Shown piece after piece: positions 1-8,600 of a DNA stretch of 15,005 bases. The position numbers and the translations under genes are program-made. Within the stretch, counting starts at the first letter, position 1, and each line of letters begins with the position of its first letter. The notes beneath the pieces were generated by a model. The model was given only the letters and a program-made list of their open reading frames with translations, was not told where the DNA came from and searched no databases. This DNA comes from Baffinella frigidus (Eukaryota; Cryptophyceae; Cryptomonadales; Baffinellaceae): positions 698,633 through 713,637 of the forward strand of contig MU646411.1 of assembly GCA_026770585.1 (NCBI GenBank), written 5' to 3'.

Positions 1-260
1 TCCCTCCCTCCCTCTTTCTCTCTCGACATCTCTTTCGCTCTCTCTCTCTTTCTCTCTCGATATCTCTCGCTCGCTCGCTCTCTCTCTCTCCCTCACTCCC
101 TCTATATCTCCCCCCCCCCCTCTGGTGCACGACACCCCCTCGCTCCTCTAACAGTACCCACCACCACCTCCTGCTCCTGCTGTTTCTGTTTCTTCTTGTT
201 CTTCGTCTTCGTCTTCTTCTTCATCTTCTTCCTCTTTCTTCTTCTTTTTCTTTTTCTTCT
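1..260. repeat. Pyrimidine-rich microsatellite (CT, then TTC-rich)
   Basis: Positions 1-110 are almost pure CT/CCCT repeats with interspersed TCG. From about 170 to 260 the tract becomes TTC/TCTTC-rich. No conserved reading frame is visible. It may be the polypyrimidine part of an intron or plain simple-sequence DNA; the left edge of the window cuts it. Confidence 0.9.
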
Positions 261-660
261 CTACTACTCTCAGCCTAGAGATGAGTGATCCAAAAGTCTA
301 TGAGCCGTAATACGAGCCCCCAAGACGAGCCCCCCTCGGTACAATACGTAATCCTCAAAAGTGGTCTCCACCCACACAAGGCCACCCAAGCACCCTTTTT
401 AAATGTCAATTGTAGGCGTTTTGTATGGGAGTTGGTCACGTGGCTACACGCTTTGTGGCTACATGCTTTGTGGCTACACGCAAAGCGTGTAGCCGCGAAG
501 CGTGTGGTGAGTCTTTCTATCCGACCAAACATACGAAAATTACTACACACTTCCTCACTGGTACAGCTCCCGGTTTTTTAAAACGGTGTTTGCTCCGCCT
601 TTTAAAAAGGTGTTTGATCCGCAGGTACGCGAGACGATGGGCATCCAGCTGGAATCGTGC
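261..660. other. Non-coding stretch with a small hairpin and a MITE-arm fragment
   Basis: No convincing gene is seen. GGCTACACGC at 472-481 pairs with GCGTGTAGCC at 485-494 around a 3-nt loop. Two direct copies of the same 15-mer precede it (441-455 and 456-470). Positions 533-549 (ACGAAAATTACTACACA) match the inner arm of the hairpin element at 7044-7202, so this is probably a relic of that family. Two TTTTAAAA-containing repeats lie at about 575-625. Confidence 0.55.
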
Positions 661-666
661 TGGTGC

Positions 667-673
667 CTAAACC

Positions 674-712
<39 letters not shown>

Positions 713-1250
713 ACCCTACACCCTACACCCTACACCCTAAACCCTAAACTCTTGACCCTAAACCCTAAACCCTGAACACCTACACCCTAAACCCGAAACC
801 CTAAACCCTACACCCTACACCCGAAACCCTAAAACCCTACACCCGAAACCCGAAACCCTAACCCTACACACTACACCCTACACCCTAAATCCCACACACT
901 AAACCCTAAACCCTAAACCTTACACCCTAAGCCCTAAAACCCAAACCCTAAACCCCACACCCCACACCCCACACCATACACCCTAAACCCCAAACTCTAA
1001 ACTCCAGACCCTAAACCCTCAGCCCCAAACCCCAAACCCCAAACCTCAAACCCGAAACCCGAAACCCTACACCCTAAACCCCAAAACCAAAACCAAAAAC
1101 ACCAAACCCTAAACCCCAAACTTCCCCCAACAACCCTAAACCCTAAACCCCAAACCCCAAACCCTAAACCCCAACCCCCAACCCCCAACCCCCAACCCCC
1201 AACCCCCAAACCCCAAACCCTACACCCTAAACCCCAAACCCAAAACCCGA
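667..1250. repeat. Interstitial telomere-like array (CCCTAAA type, degenerate)
   Basis: About 580 bp of CCCTAAA, CCCTACA, CCCTCAA and CCCCAAA units. The canonical unit is the plant/alveolate-type telomere repeat TTTAGGG read on the minus strand. The units are heavily mutated and flanked by unique sequence on both sides, so this is an internal tract and not a chromosome end. The Gly/Val/Trp-rich minus-strand reading of it is an artefact. Confidence 0.9.
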
Positions 1251-1290
1251 ATCCAGGTGTCGCAGTTGCACGGAGGCGCGCGAATCGCCC

Positions 1291-1783
1291 ATGCAGTCTC
1301 CTTCGAAAGAGAAATTCAATGGCTCCAAGAGTCTGGGGGAATCCAATGGCTCCAAGAGTCTAGGGGAGTCTTCGGAATCGAGCAAATCGAGCAAATCGTC
1401 CGTGCCGTCTTCCCCCGCGAAATCGAGCGCGGGAAACGTGCTCTCGGAGAATGGAGAGGGGGCTCCGAAGGGAGGGGGGGGGGGGGGGGTCGTTGCTCGC
1501 TGAGACGGAGGAGCGGATGGAGTCGTTGCTCCTCTCTGCGCCGGATGTGGTCTCTGCCTCGGATGTGGTGGATGTGGTGGATGAGGCGGAAGCAGAGCGA
1601 CAGGCAGAAGAAGAGCGACAGGCAGAGGCAGAGCGGAAGGCGGAAGCGGAGAGGAAGGCGGAGGAGAGCAAGGCGTTAGCGCGGGCAGCGAGCAAGGCGG
1701 CGATGCTCACTGCTTCGAAGCTACGACGGGAGGCTTCACTCGCGAAAGAGAGCGAACAGGGGGTGTCAGGACCTAGTGTCTAG
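1291..1783 (+). pseudogene. Possible low-complexity coding region, frame broken at a 16-G run
   Basis: Not a recognised family. From the ATG at 1291 a Ser/Lys-rich frame runs with two 9-residue repeats (NGSKSLGES; DNA repeat 1318-1344 and 1345-1371) and a Ser-rich stretch, and stays open into the G run at 1474-1489. Beyond the run a different frame (+1) looks coding: an acidic segment with SAPDVVSASDVVDVV, then a charged Glu/Ala/Arg segment of coiled-coil type (EAERKAEAERKAEE), ending at a TAG at 1781-1783. Removing one G, or adding two, would join the halves. Codons on both sides are GC-rich at third positions, as in the two well-supported genes. It may be a gene with a sequencing error in the homopolymer, a spliced exon, a decayed gene, or non-coding low-complexity DNA. 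Confidence 0.4.
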
Positions 1784-1802
1784 GGGTCTAGGAGGGGGGC
1801 GT

Positions 1803-2134
1803 GGTCATCCTACACGGGACTGTATCCCCAGACTCCCCGCACACTCCGGCCATCCTACACGGGACCGCAGGGGGGATCAGGACCTACAGGGGTACCTCGC
1901 TCATAAGAAAACGCCCCCCCCCTAGGACTGTCCTAGGGCTCTAGGCATAGGCCTACTGTAGGGTCCTAGGGGGTGGCGGTTTCTTATGAGCGAGGTGCCT
2001 CTGTAGGACGAGCCCGCCTCGGGCCTTGAGACTGTACTCGGGGTAAGCCATCACACTCACACGGCCCCGTGTGCATCCAACCTCATCCAACCCCCTCCTA
2101 AGAGGGGTCATCCTACACGGGACTGTATCCCCAG
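1803..2134. repeat. 29-bp direct repeat, 1803-1831 and 2106-2134
   Basis: The segment GGTCATCCTACACGGGACTG and its nine following bases occur at 1803-1831 and 2106-2134. A shorter third copy lies near 1852-1870. Read on the minus strand both long copies give GDTVPCRMT, which links them to the possible FKBP-like exon remnant at 2006-2138. Confidence 0.7.
1885..2005. mobile_element. MITE, CAGGGGTACCTCGCTC family, copy 1
   Basis: Left end TACAGGGGTACCTCGCTCAT, right end its near-exact reverse complement. The centre is an inverted repeat built around CCTAGG and GGCATAGGCCTACTGTAGGG. At 121 bp it has no coding capacity. TA at both outer edges suggests insertion at TA, as in Tc1/mariner-type elements. 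It is the first of three complete copies in a 1-kb stretch. Confidence 0.85.
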
Positions 2135-2138
2135 GCTC
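2006..2138 (-). pseudogene. Possible exon remnant of a second FKBP-like protein
   Basis: The minus strand reads GDTVPCRMT, then PLRRGLDEV, CTRGRVSVMA, YPEYSLKARGG. The order GLDE, a basic RG turn, a hydrophobic strand, then PEY resembles the GLDE...KGE...PEYAFG stretch in larger multidomain FKBP proteins. The reading ends at 2006, where the MITE at 1885-2005 begins. The usual 30-40 residues between GDTV and GLDE are missing, so it would need an intron, or it is rearranged debris. The resemblance is by eye only and short. It could also be chance within a repeat-rich region. Confidence 0.3.
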
Positions 2139-2255
2139 GTGCCGGGGGGAGGGGGGGGGGAGAGACGGGGAGGAAGAAGGAGAGGGAGGGGGCGAGGGGG
2201 CGAGAAGGAGAGAGATCGAGAGGGGGAGGGCGAGAGAGAGAGAGAGAGAGCTAGG
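2139..2255. repeat. GA-rich microsatellite
   Basis: Purine-only GGGGA/GAGA tract with a 10-bp-scale irregular unit. The Glu/Arg-rich and Pro/Ser-rich open frames across it are translations of the simple sequence and are not supported as genes. Confidence 0.85.
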
Positions 2256-2310
2256 GTGGGGAGAGGACACGACTCTGGACGTGATCGCGCCCGGTTTAAA
2301 AGGGGACTTG

Positions 2311-2434
2311 TACAGGGGTACCTCGCTCATAAGAAAGCGCCCCCCCCCTAGGACCAGCATAGGGCCCTAGGCATAGGCCTACTGTAGGGTCCTTGCTGGG
2401 GGGGGGGGGTGTCTTATGAGCGAGGTACCCCATA
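2311..2434. mobile_element. MITE, CAGGGGTACCTCGCTC family, copy 2
   Basis: Same termini and centre as copy 1. The right terminus is slightly damaged (CCCATA instead of CCCTGTA). It is followed directly by a diverged half-terminus at 2433-2456 (AGGGGTACCTCGTCCATCAG), which looks like the stub of another copy. Confidence 0.85.
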
Positions 2435-2456
2435 GGGGTACCTCGTCCATCAGAAA

Positions 2457-2786
2457 CGGTTGTGACAAGAACGAAACGAGGGGTGGCGGTTCATAATTTT
2501 GCAAAACGGCGGAGAGTGTGTGTTTCCTGCCGGTCTTAATAAATAACAATGAAAAGGTAGTCCCAGGAACTTACCCCCCCCGGAGAATGGAGCTAGCGCA
2601 TTTTCGGGCAGCCCAAAACTCACCAACATTTCCCGTGAAGACAGGGTTCCCGAGTGCTGGAGTGATGAGACCTTTGAAAACTATGAGTGGTGAAACCTTA
2701 CCCCCCCGGCTAGCTGTTTCTACGTTTATTGTGGATCGAACCCAACATGGAGACCATGCGTATGTATTCCTTGATCTTACAAGGGC
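2457..2786. other. Stretch without a recognised gene
   Basis: A plus-strand open frame of 96 codons (2518-2808) runs through here and ends inside the next MITE. Its translation resembles no family I know, and its last residues (TGVPRS) come from the MITE terminus. Two short homologous blocks, ACTTACCCCCCCCGG near 2570 and CCTTACCCCCCCGG near 2697, would each read as a GTAAGT/GTAAGG donor-like site on the minus strand. It lies downstream of the FKBP stop codon. Confidence 0.5.
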
Positions 2787-2909
2787 TACAGGGGTACCTC
2801 GCTCATAAGAAACTGCCCCCCCCGCAGGACCACCATAGGGCCCTAGGCATAGGGCTACTGTAGGGTCCTAGGGGGGGGAGCGGTTTCTTATGAGCGAGGT
2901 ACCCTTGTA
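2787..2909. mobile_element. MITE, CAGGGGTACCTCGCTC family, copy 3
   Basis: A 123-bp copy with TA at both outer edges (2787-2788 and 2908-2909). It is flanked by an unusually long direct repeat: 25 bp at 2764-2788 and 2907-2931 differ only by a swapped CT. A 2-bp target duplication alone would not give this. Confidence 0.85.
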
Positions 2910-2928
2910 TTCTCTGATCTTACAAGGG

Positions 2929-2976
2929 CTAGTAGATGGCGAGAAGGGCGACTTTGAGGGAAAGAGTGGCGTTGGG
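2929..2976 (-). pseudogene. Partial copy of FKBP exon 4 (3' part)
   Basis: The minus strand reads PNATLSLKVALLAIY and then TAG, matching [15 protein letters not shown]-stop of the intact exon 4 at 3307-3219. The upstream part of the exon ([14 protein letters not shown]) is absent, and no splice acceptor with the right phase precedes it. It is a decayed tandem copy downstream of the real stop. Confidence 0.8.
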
Positions 2977-3066
2977 TCACCGCCAAATTGGTGAAAGAGG
3001 ACGTTTTTGTAGCGGCGCCGTCAACTTTTACTAATTTTGCATGATTCCCGCACACCGCACACAACG

Positions 3067-3106
3067 CTAGTGGATGGCGAGGAGGGTGACTTCCAGGAAG
3101 TCCGGT
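3067..3106 (-). pseudogene. Second partial copy of FKBP exon 4 (3' end)
   Basis: The minus strand reads [11 protein letters not shown] then TAG at 3067-3069, identical to the last ten residues of the intact exon after one changed position. The first half of the exon is missing. Confidence 0.75.
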
Positions 3107-3140
3107 ACCGAGGGAGACCTTTATTACTACCCACACTGTG

Positions 3141-3206
3141 TACAGGGGTACCTCGCTCATAAGAAACCAACGCCCCCTAGGACCCTGCAGTAGGGCCCTA
3201 TGGTGG
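3141..3206. mobile_element. MITE, CAGGGGTACCTCGCTC family, truncated copy 4
   Basis: The left terminus (TACAGGGGTACCTCGCTCAT) and about 40 bp of the centre are present. The right terminus is absent. The truncation ends about 13 bp from the FKBP stop codon, so the element lies in the 3' flank or 3' UTR of that gene. Confidence 0.75.
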
Positions 3207-3218
3207 ACCTATTTCGTG

Positions 3219-3307
3219 CTAGTGGATGGCGAGGAGCGTGACTTCGAGGAAGAGGGTCGCGTTGGGCGGGATCAGCCCTGGGATCCCGCGAGAGCCGTAC
3301 GCTACGT
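3219..3307 (-). CDS. FKBP12: FKBP exon 4 (C-terminus and stop)
   Basis: The acceptor CCCCCGCAG is followed by AC, which completes Asp82. The exon then gives [20 protein letters not shown] and EVTLLAIH before TAG at 3221-3219. This is the diagnostic FKBP AYG..G.P..IPPNATL ending. A CT tract (the GA tract at 3339-3450 read on the minus strand) lies just upstream of the acceptor. Confidence 0.9.
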
Positions 3308-5626
3308 CTGCGGGGGAGGAAGACGGCTTTGTCAGCGGGAGAGAGAGAGAGAGAGAGAGAGAGAGGAGGAGGGAGGGAGGGAGGGGGAGAGAGAGGGAGG
3401 GAGAGAGAGAGAGGGAGCGAGAGGGAGCGAGGGGGCGAGGGGGAGAGAGAAGGAACGACGACTTTGTGAGAGAGCGGGAGAGGCGTTTGTTAGAGTGAGG
3501 CGAGGTTGTTAGCGAGAGACGCGTTTTTATCTCAGAAAACGAGTTCTAAAACTCGTTTTCTTAAGTCAATTCCCCTACAAATTCGTCAACTTATTCTTTA
3601 CTCTCCGCATAAGTTGACAAATTTGTAGAGGAAATGACTTAAGAAAACGAGTTCTAAAACTCGTTTTCTGAGATAAGTTTGTGAGCCCTGGGATCCCGCG
3701 CGATCCGTATGATACGTCTGTGTGTGAGGGAGGTTGTTAGAGGGGGGTGCGTTTGGGGGAGGGGGATGAGTTTGGGAGAGGGAGGAGACTTTGGCAGAGA
3801 GAGGGTGACGATTTTGTTTGAGAGAGATGGCTGTGGGTATCTAGGCTGTAAGGGCATCTAAGGACGCAAGGTTATGAGGACGTCGGCGTGGATTGACTTA
3901 GGCCTCCAGAAGTACATTCACTTAGGCCTGCTAAGTAGAGAGAGATGAGTTTGTGAGAGGGGGGTGATGTTGTGTGTGAGAGATGCCTTTGTTAGAGAGA
4001 GATGAGTTTGTGAGAGGGGGGCGAGTTGGTCAGAGAGAGGGACGAGTTGGTCAGAGAGAGACAACTTTCGCAGGTTACTCGCGAATCACGTACTGCCGAC
4101 AAGACTGCCCCAGAGAGAGAGCGAGCGAGCGAGCGCGAGAGAGAGGGAGAGGGAGAGGGAGAGGGAGAGGGAGAGGGAGAGGGAAAGGGAGAGGGAGAGA
4201 GAGAGGGAGAGGGAAAGGGAGAGGGAGACAGAGAGAGTGCGGGTGTATGCGAGAGAGAGAGAAATTGTCAGGTTTCCGGGGTACCGGACCGCCTTCCCAC
4301 ACGAGGCTATCCATGCGAACAGATTCATAAGTCAATTATTGGATTATTGCCCAGGAAACACGCCAAACGTCAGCAAACGATCACGTTTCCTCCCGGTTTT
4401 TCCGGGGGAAACGTGACCATTTCCCCACAAATTTTTATAACGCCCTTTTATTCTGTTCGCATGGATAGCCTCGTGTGGTCTCCGGAGATTTAGCTCTGCC
4501 TTACTCGGGTTGACCGACTTTTCTCAAGTTGACACGCTGGGTTTCCGGTACAAATCCGTCAACTTTGGCGCAGGAACGAGCCCGGGCTCACCAAAATGGT
4601 GAGCGCCAATAGACTGAGACAGCGGTTACCTGCCGACATGTAAGGGCTGCCACTGTACCGAGACGGGCCCGTCTTCAGGCTCATAACTTTCGGACCACGC
4701 ATCTCCAGGCTTGAGGGTACTAAAAGGGGGGGTTATTAGTACCAGGGGTTATGAAAAGGTTGTACTGCAAGCAGGGCGTACAATGACAAATAAGCGGACG
4801 TGGAGAGTAATAACGAAGAGCACCTGCCGACATGATGATTCTGGCCTTTTCTCCGAGGGCTGCGACACCGATCCATCTAAACGAAACGGTCCATCTAAAC
4901 GAAACGTTCCATCTAAACGATTATGGTACACATCTCTCCCATTGCTGTGGATGCCAACCGGAAATCCCCCCAGAAATCCGGGGGGAAAGGCCCACGGTGG
5001 CTGCTAAGTGGACAGGTGCTAAGTGGACAGGTAGAGTGCCTGCCGACATAATGATGCTTCTCTCCGAGGGATCGCTGCGACACCCTCAGGAATGACAGGC
5101 CCGCCTCCGGATTTGAGATTCCGGGCACGTGACCGGGTACGGGTACGAAGGGCCCCCTACGGTAGGCAGGAGCGTAGGGCCCTACGCAACTACCCGTACC
5201 CGAACGCGCGCATTAAGTACCCGTGCGCGGTAGAGAACCTGCGACACCCTCAGGAATGACAGGCCCGGTGGCACCCGGGGCAGACGGGGCGGGGGGAAAC
5301 AAGTGGTTTGTACCAGGGGTTATTAAAGTTGTACCGCGAGAAGGGCGTACAATGACTAGTAGGCGGGCGTGGAGAGAAATAAGGTAGAGTACCTGCCAAC
5401 ATGATGATGCGGGCCTTCTCTCCGAGGGACACCCGACAGCTGAGATACCAGAGAGAGAGAGAGCGAGAGAGAGAGAGAGAGCGCGCGCGAGCGAGAGAGA
5501 GCGAGAAGAGAGCGAGCGAGAGAGATGGAGAGCGAGCGAGCGAGCGAGAGAGAGAGATGGAGAGCGAGCGAGCGAGCGAGCGAGCGAGAGAGAGAGAGAG
5601 AGAGAGACAGACAGAGAGCGAGCGAG

Positions 5627-5671
<45 letters not shown>

Positions 5672-8600
5672 CAGAGGTAGAGTACCTGACGACATGATGA
5701 TGCGGGCCTTCTCTCCGAGGGATAGCTGCGATACCCCTTGGTCCCACCCCTGCACCACCTGCGAGAGCGTGGAGGAGTTTCGGTGTGAGTTCGGGTTGCT
5801 GCTCACAGTGAGGGTTTCTAGAGAGACTTTTGTTAGTAGCGAGAGAGTGTCCTATATTAATGGAGACAGAGGGAGACCCTAAACTCTGAACCCTAAACCC
5901 TAAAGAGGGATAGCTGCGATACCCCTTGGTCCCACCCTTGCACCACCTGGAAGAGCGTGGAAGAGTTTCATCTCGGAAGATAACTGAATCAGTTCCTTTT
6001 CTATACGAGGTTGAATAGGAGAAATTAGTTAGGGCATAGTAAAATTGATTAGGCGACCTAATTAAACAAGAAACGCTGAATAGGGAACGGGATAGCTGCG
6101 ATACCCCTTGGTCCCAACCCTGCACCACCTGCGAGAGGTCAGGGTTTAGGGTTTAGGGTTTAGGGTTTAGGGTTTAGGGTTTCGGGTTTAGGGTGTAGGG
6201 TGTAGGGTTTAGGGTTTAGGATCTCCCTCTCCATCTCCATTAATACATGCATGTATTGGTAATAGTAACAACCCGGGCGCCTGTATTGCCATGGCAACAA
6301 CACGGCCGCCAAGTACCAACACGCCCCCCGAACCACCTAGGTAAAAGTGGCCTCTATCAGTACCAGTCCCGCCCCCGTACCGCATGCGATCTCATCACGT
6401 TAATAGGGTAACGGCCTGAAAATGGGGTAGTGAGGCCTACGGGATTGCCTGGGACCTCCTACCGTAGGCCGAGACATTTTGGGCCTAGGATCCCTCGACC
6501 TACGGTAGGAGGTCCTAGGCAATGCCGTATGCCTAAATACCCCATTTTCAGGCCGTTAGCCTATGAAAGTGGCCTTTATTAGTACCAGTCCCGCCCCCGC
6601 ACCGCATGGGAGAGAGTGGTCAGTATTAAGTCAACCCCGCACTACCTGTGAGAGAATGCCCTGTATCAGTACCACCACGGCAAATATGCATGCACCCCCA
6701 CCGAGGCTCTGGGCGAGTTTAGGTGTGTGTTCGGGCTGCTGCTCACTGTGAGGGTTTCTGGAGAGAGGCCTTTGTTATTACCAGCATGGTAAACTTAATT
6801 AGGCGACCTAATTAAACAAGAAACGCTAATTAGGGAACTGGTTCAGTTATCTTTCGAGATAAAGTTTCGGTGTGTGTTTATCTTTATCTTTCGAGATAAA
6901 GTTTCGGTGCTCACTGTGAGAGTTTCTAGAGAGAGACTTTTGTTAATACCAACACGGCCGCTATGTATGCACCCCCGCCGAAGCGCTGGGCGGGCAGGAG
7001 CTAGCGAGACCATGTGTCGGGGGTCGTCGCATACTCTCAATCTCATCCGGTCAGGTGTTTAATCTAAATGCTCGGCGGAGTTCCCCATACAACGAAAATT
7101 ACTACACAAGCAATAAAAGAGTCGTGTCCAAAAGATCATGTGTAGTAATTTTCGTACATTCGGGGAACTCCCGAGCATTTAATTTAAATACCTGACCGGA
7201 TGAAATCGTGAGCAGGGGTTACTCGAGAAAAATCGCAACCACCCCTATGTCGCTTTAATCACCCCTATGCCCCTACGGATGGCCTACCGTAGGGTCCTGT
7301 GGATGATTTACTTACGGAACTTACAGGGGGTATTCACGGGAAGGGCTAAATGGAGTTATGCTCCAACCGCTATCGGATTTCCCAAACCTCCTAGAAGTTC
7401 ATTTGCTGGAGAAACAATGATTTGCTTCCAAAAGTGGTAGACATTCACAGGCAAACGGCCTGAAAATGGGGTAGTTAGGCATACGGCATTGCCTAGGACC
7501 TCCTACCGTAGGCCGAGGGATCCTAGGACCAAAAAGTCTCGGCCTACGGTAGGAGGTCCTAGGCAATGCCGTAGGCCTAACTACCCCGTTTTCAGGCCGT
7601 TGCCCTATTAACATGTGTGAACTGGCCGCAATTCCTGAATTCCTTCTATCCCTTCGCGTGCAGTAATTGGCCTTAGTTAGATTTTTACCACACAACCAGG
7701 ATGTCAACTTGAGAATAGTCCGTCAGCCGGACTGAGGCAGAGCTGGGAATCTAGATCGCTGGGGTACCTGGCCAGAGAATATCCGGAACTTGAAAGGACG
7801 GCCTATTGGTTTCTTGGTCTTGGGATCCTTCGGTCCTGCCAGCACGTCCTAGTCGTCAGAACTCGACTACTGCGATCGGTTCGTGACACCCGGATTCGAG
7901 CAGAATTCTGCATATTTTTTTGCAGAATTCGGCTTTTTGAGCGTCAGATTCCGACGCGCTGTGGTACAAATCATGGGACCGAAAAAAAAGGCGATGTGTT
8001 CCAAATTAGTCCTATGGCCCTACGGAATTGTCTACTTCCTACGGTAGGAAATTCCGTAGCTAAACCCACCTCAAAGTTCGAAGTTTGTGAATTAGTCCTA
8101 TGGCCCTACGGAATTGTCTACTTCCTACGGTAGGAAATTCCGTAGCTAAACCCACCTCAAAGTTCGAAGTTTTCCTATGAATTTGTCAGAATTCGACTAC
8201 TGCGATCGGTTCGCCACGCCAGATTCTTGGAAGGGGTTGCCAAAAGTCAATTTCCCCTCAAGGCAGTGGTTTTCAAAAGTCAAAGAACCTTATCAGAAAG
8301 GATGTAAAAAAATCTACACCCACATCCAATCTGGCGTGGCGTGACACCCGGATTCGAGCCGAATTCTGCAAACCGTCCGATTTCGGCGTTTTTTTGTACT
8401 ACCTGAAAACGGCTGGGTGTTTACAGCCCTTCTGAGGAGGAACGAATCGCGTTCGTCGAACCCTTGATTTGCAACCTTACCCGAAACCCTTAACCCTGCA
8501 CCCCCAAAAATGTGGCATCAAAGGCTGGGACCTCAGAGCGACGGTGACAAATCAAGGGACCCGAAAAAGGCGGTTTGGTCCTTCTGTGAGCCACCAGCAA

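Larger units (their letters stand above)
4630..5449 (-). pseudogene. Scattered partial copies of FKBP exon 3 with donor sites
   Basis: Five fragments on the minus strand match exon 3 and its donor. 4630-4645 is only the donor end (ATGTCGGCAG before GTAACC). 4821-4866 reads [15 protein letters not shown], in frame but two codons shorter than [17 protein letters not shown]. 5036-5082 is frameshifted within EKARI. 5228-5253 is a short internal piece. 5393-5449 is frameshifted after GVSQLS and lacks its start. None has the complete GWDQG start. The flanks of the 4821 and 5393 copies are also homologous over about 110 bp (about 4736-4862 and 5304-5430), so intron and exon were copied together. Confidence 0.8.
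7855..8358. repeat. Direct duplication that contains the empty and filled insertion site
   Basis: The sequence CGACTACTGCGATCGGTTCG, followed by TGACACCCGGATTCGAG and GAATTCTGCA, occurs intact at about 7863-7912 and again from 8193. There it is split by a 128-bp insertion after GGTTCG and resumes at 8340. The offset is 330 bp before and 458 bp after the insertion. Confidence 0.9.

Noticed and set aside
667-1250. Chromosome end
   Set aside because: The repeats are degenerate, have unique DNA on both sides, and similar tracts occur throughout the window in both orientations.
2071-2370. Glu/Arg-rich plus-strand frames and a Pro/Ser-rich minus-strand frame
   Set aside because: Translation of a GA tract and of MITE ends (GTSLIRK, GYLAHKK).
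2518-2808. 96-codon plus-strand frame as a gene
   Set aside because: No recognisable motif, ends in a MITE terminus, and overlaps repeated blocks. No positive support.
3138-3512. 124-codon plus-strand frame with [18 protein letters not shown]
   Set aside because: It is the antisense of FKBP exon 4 followed by a GA microsatellite and begins in a MITE end.
4026-4493. 155-codon plus-strand frame
   Set aside because: Made of a GAGGGA microsatellite and the 182-bp hairpin element.
5213-6128. 197- and 292-codon minus-strand open frames
   Set aside because: Mostly the GA/CT microsatellite at 5449-5672. The only real coding piece is FKBP exon 3 and its copies ([18 protein letters not shown]).
441-8172. 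CRISPR-like array of short repeats
   Set aside because: Repeats here are tandem or paired palindromes without regular unique spacers, and the DNA is clearly eukaryotic.
7860-8420. Hairpins with GAATTCTGCA as tRNA or structural RNA
   Set aside because: No tRNA-like arms or T-loop motif in the right spacing. The structure is explained by a segmental duplication and a MITE.
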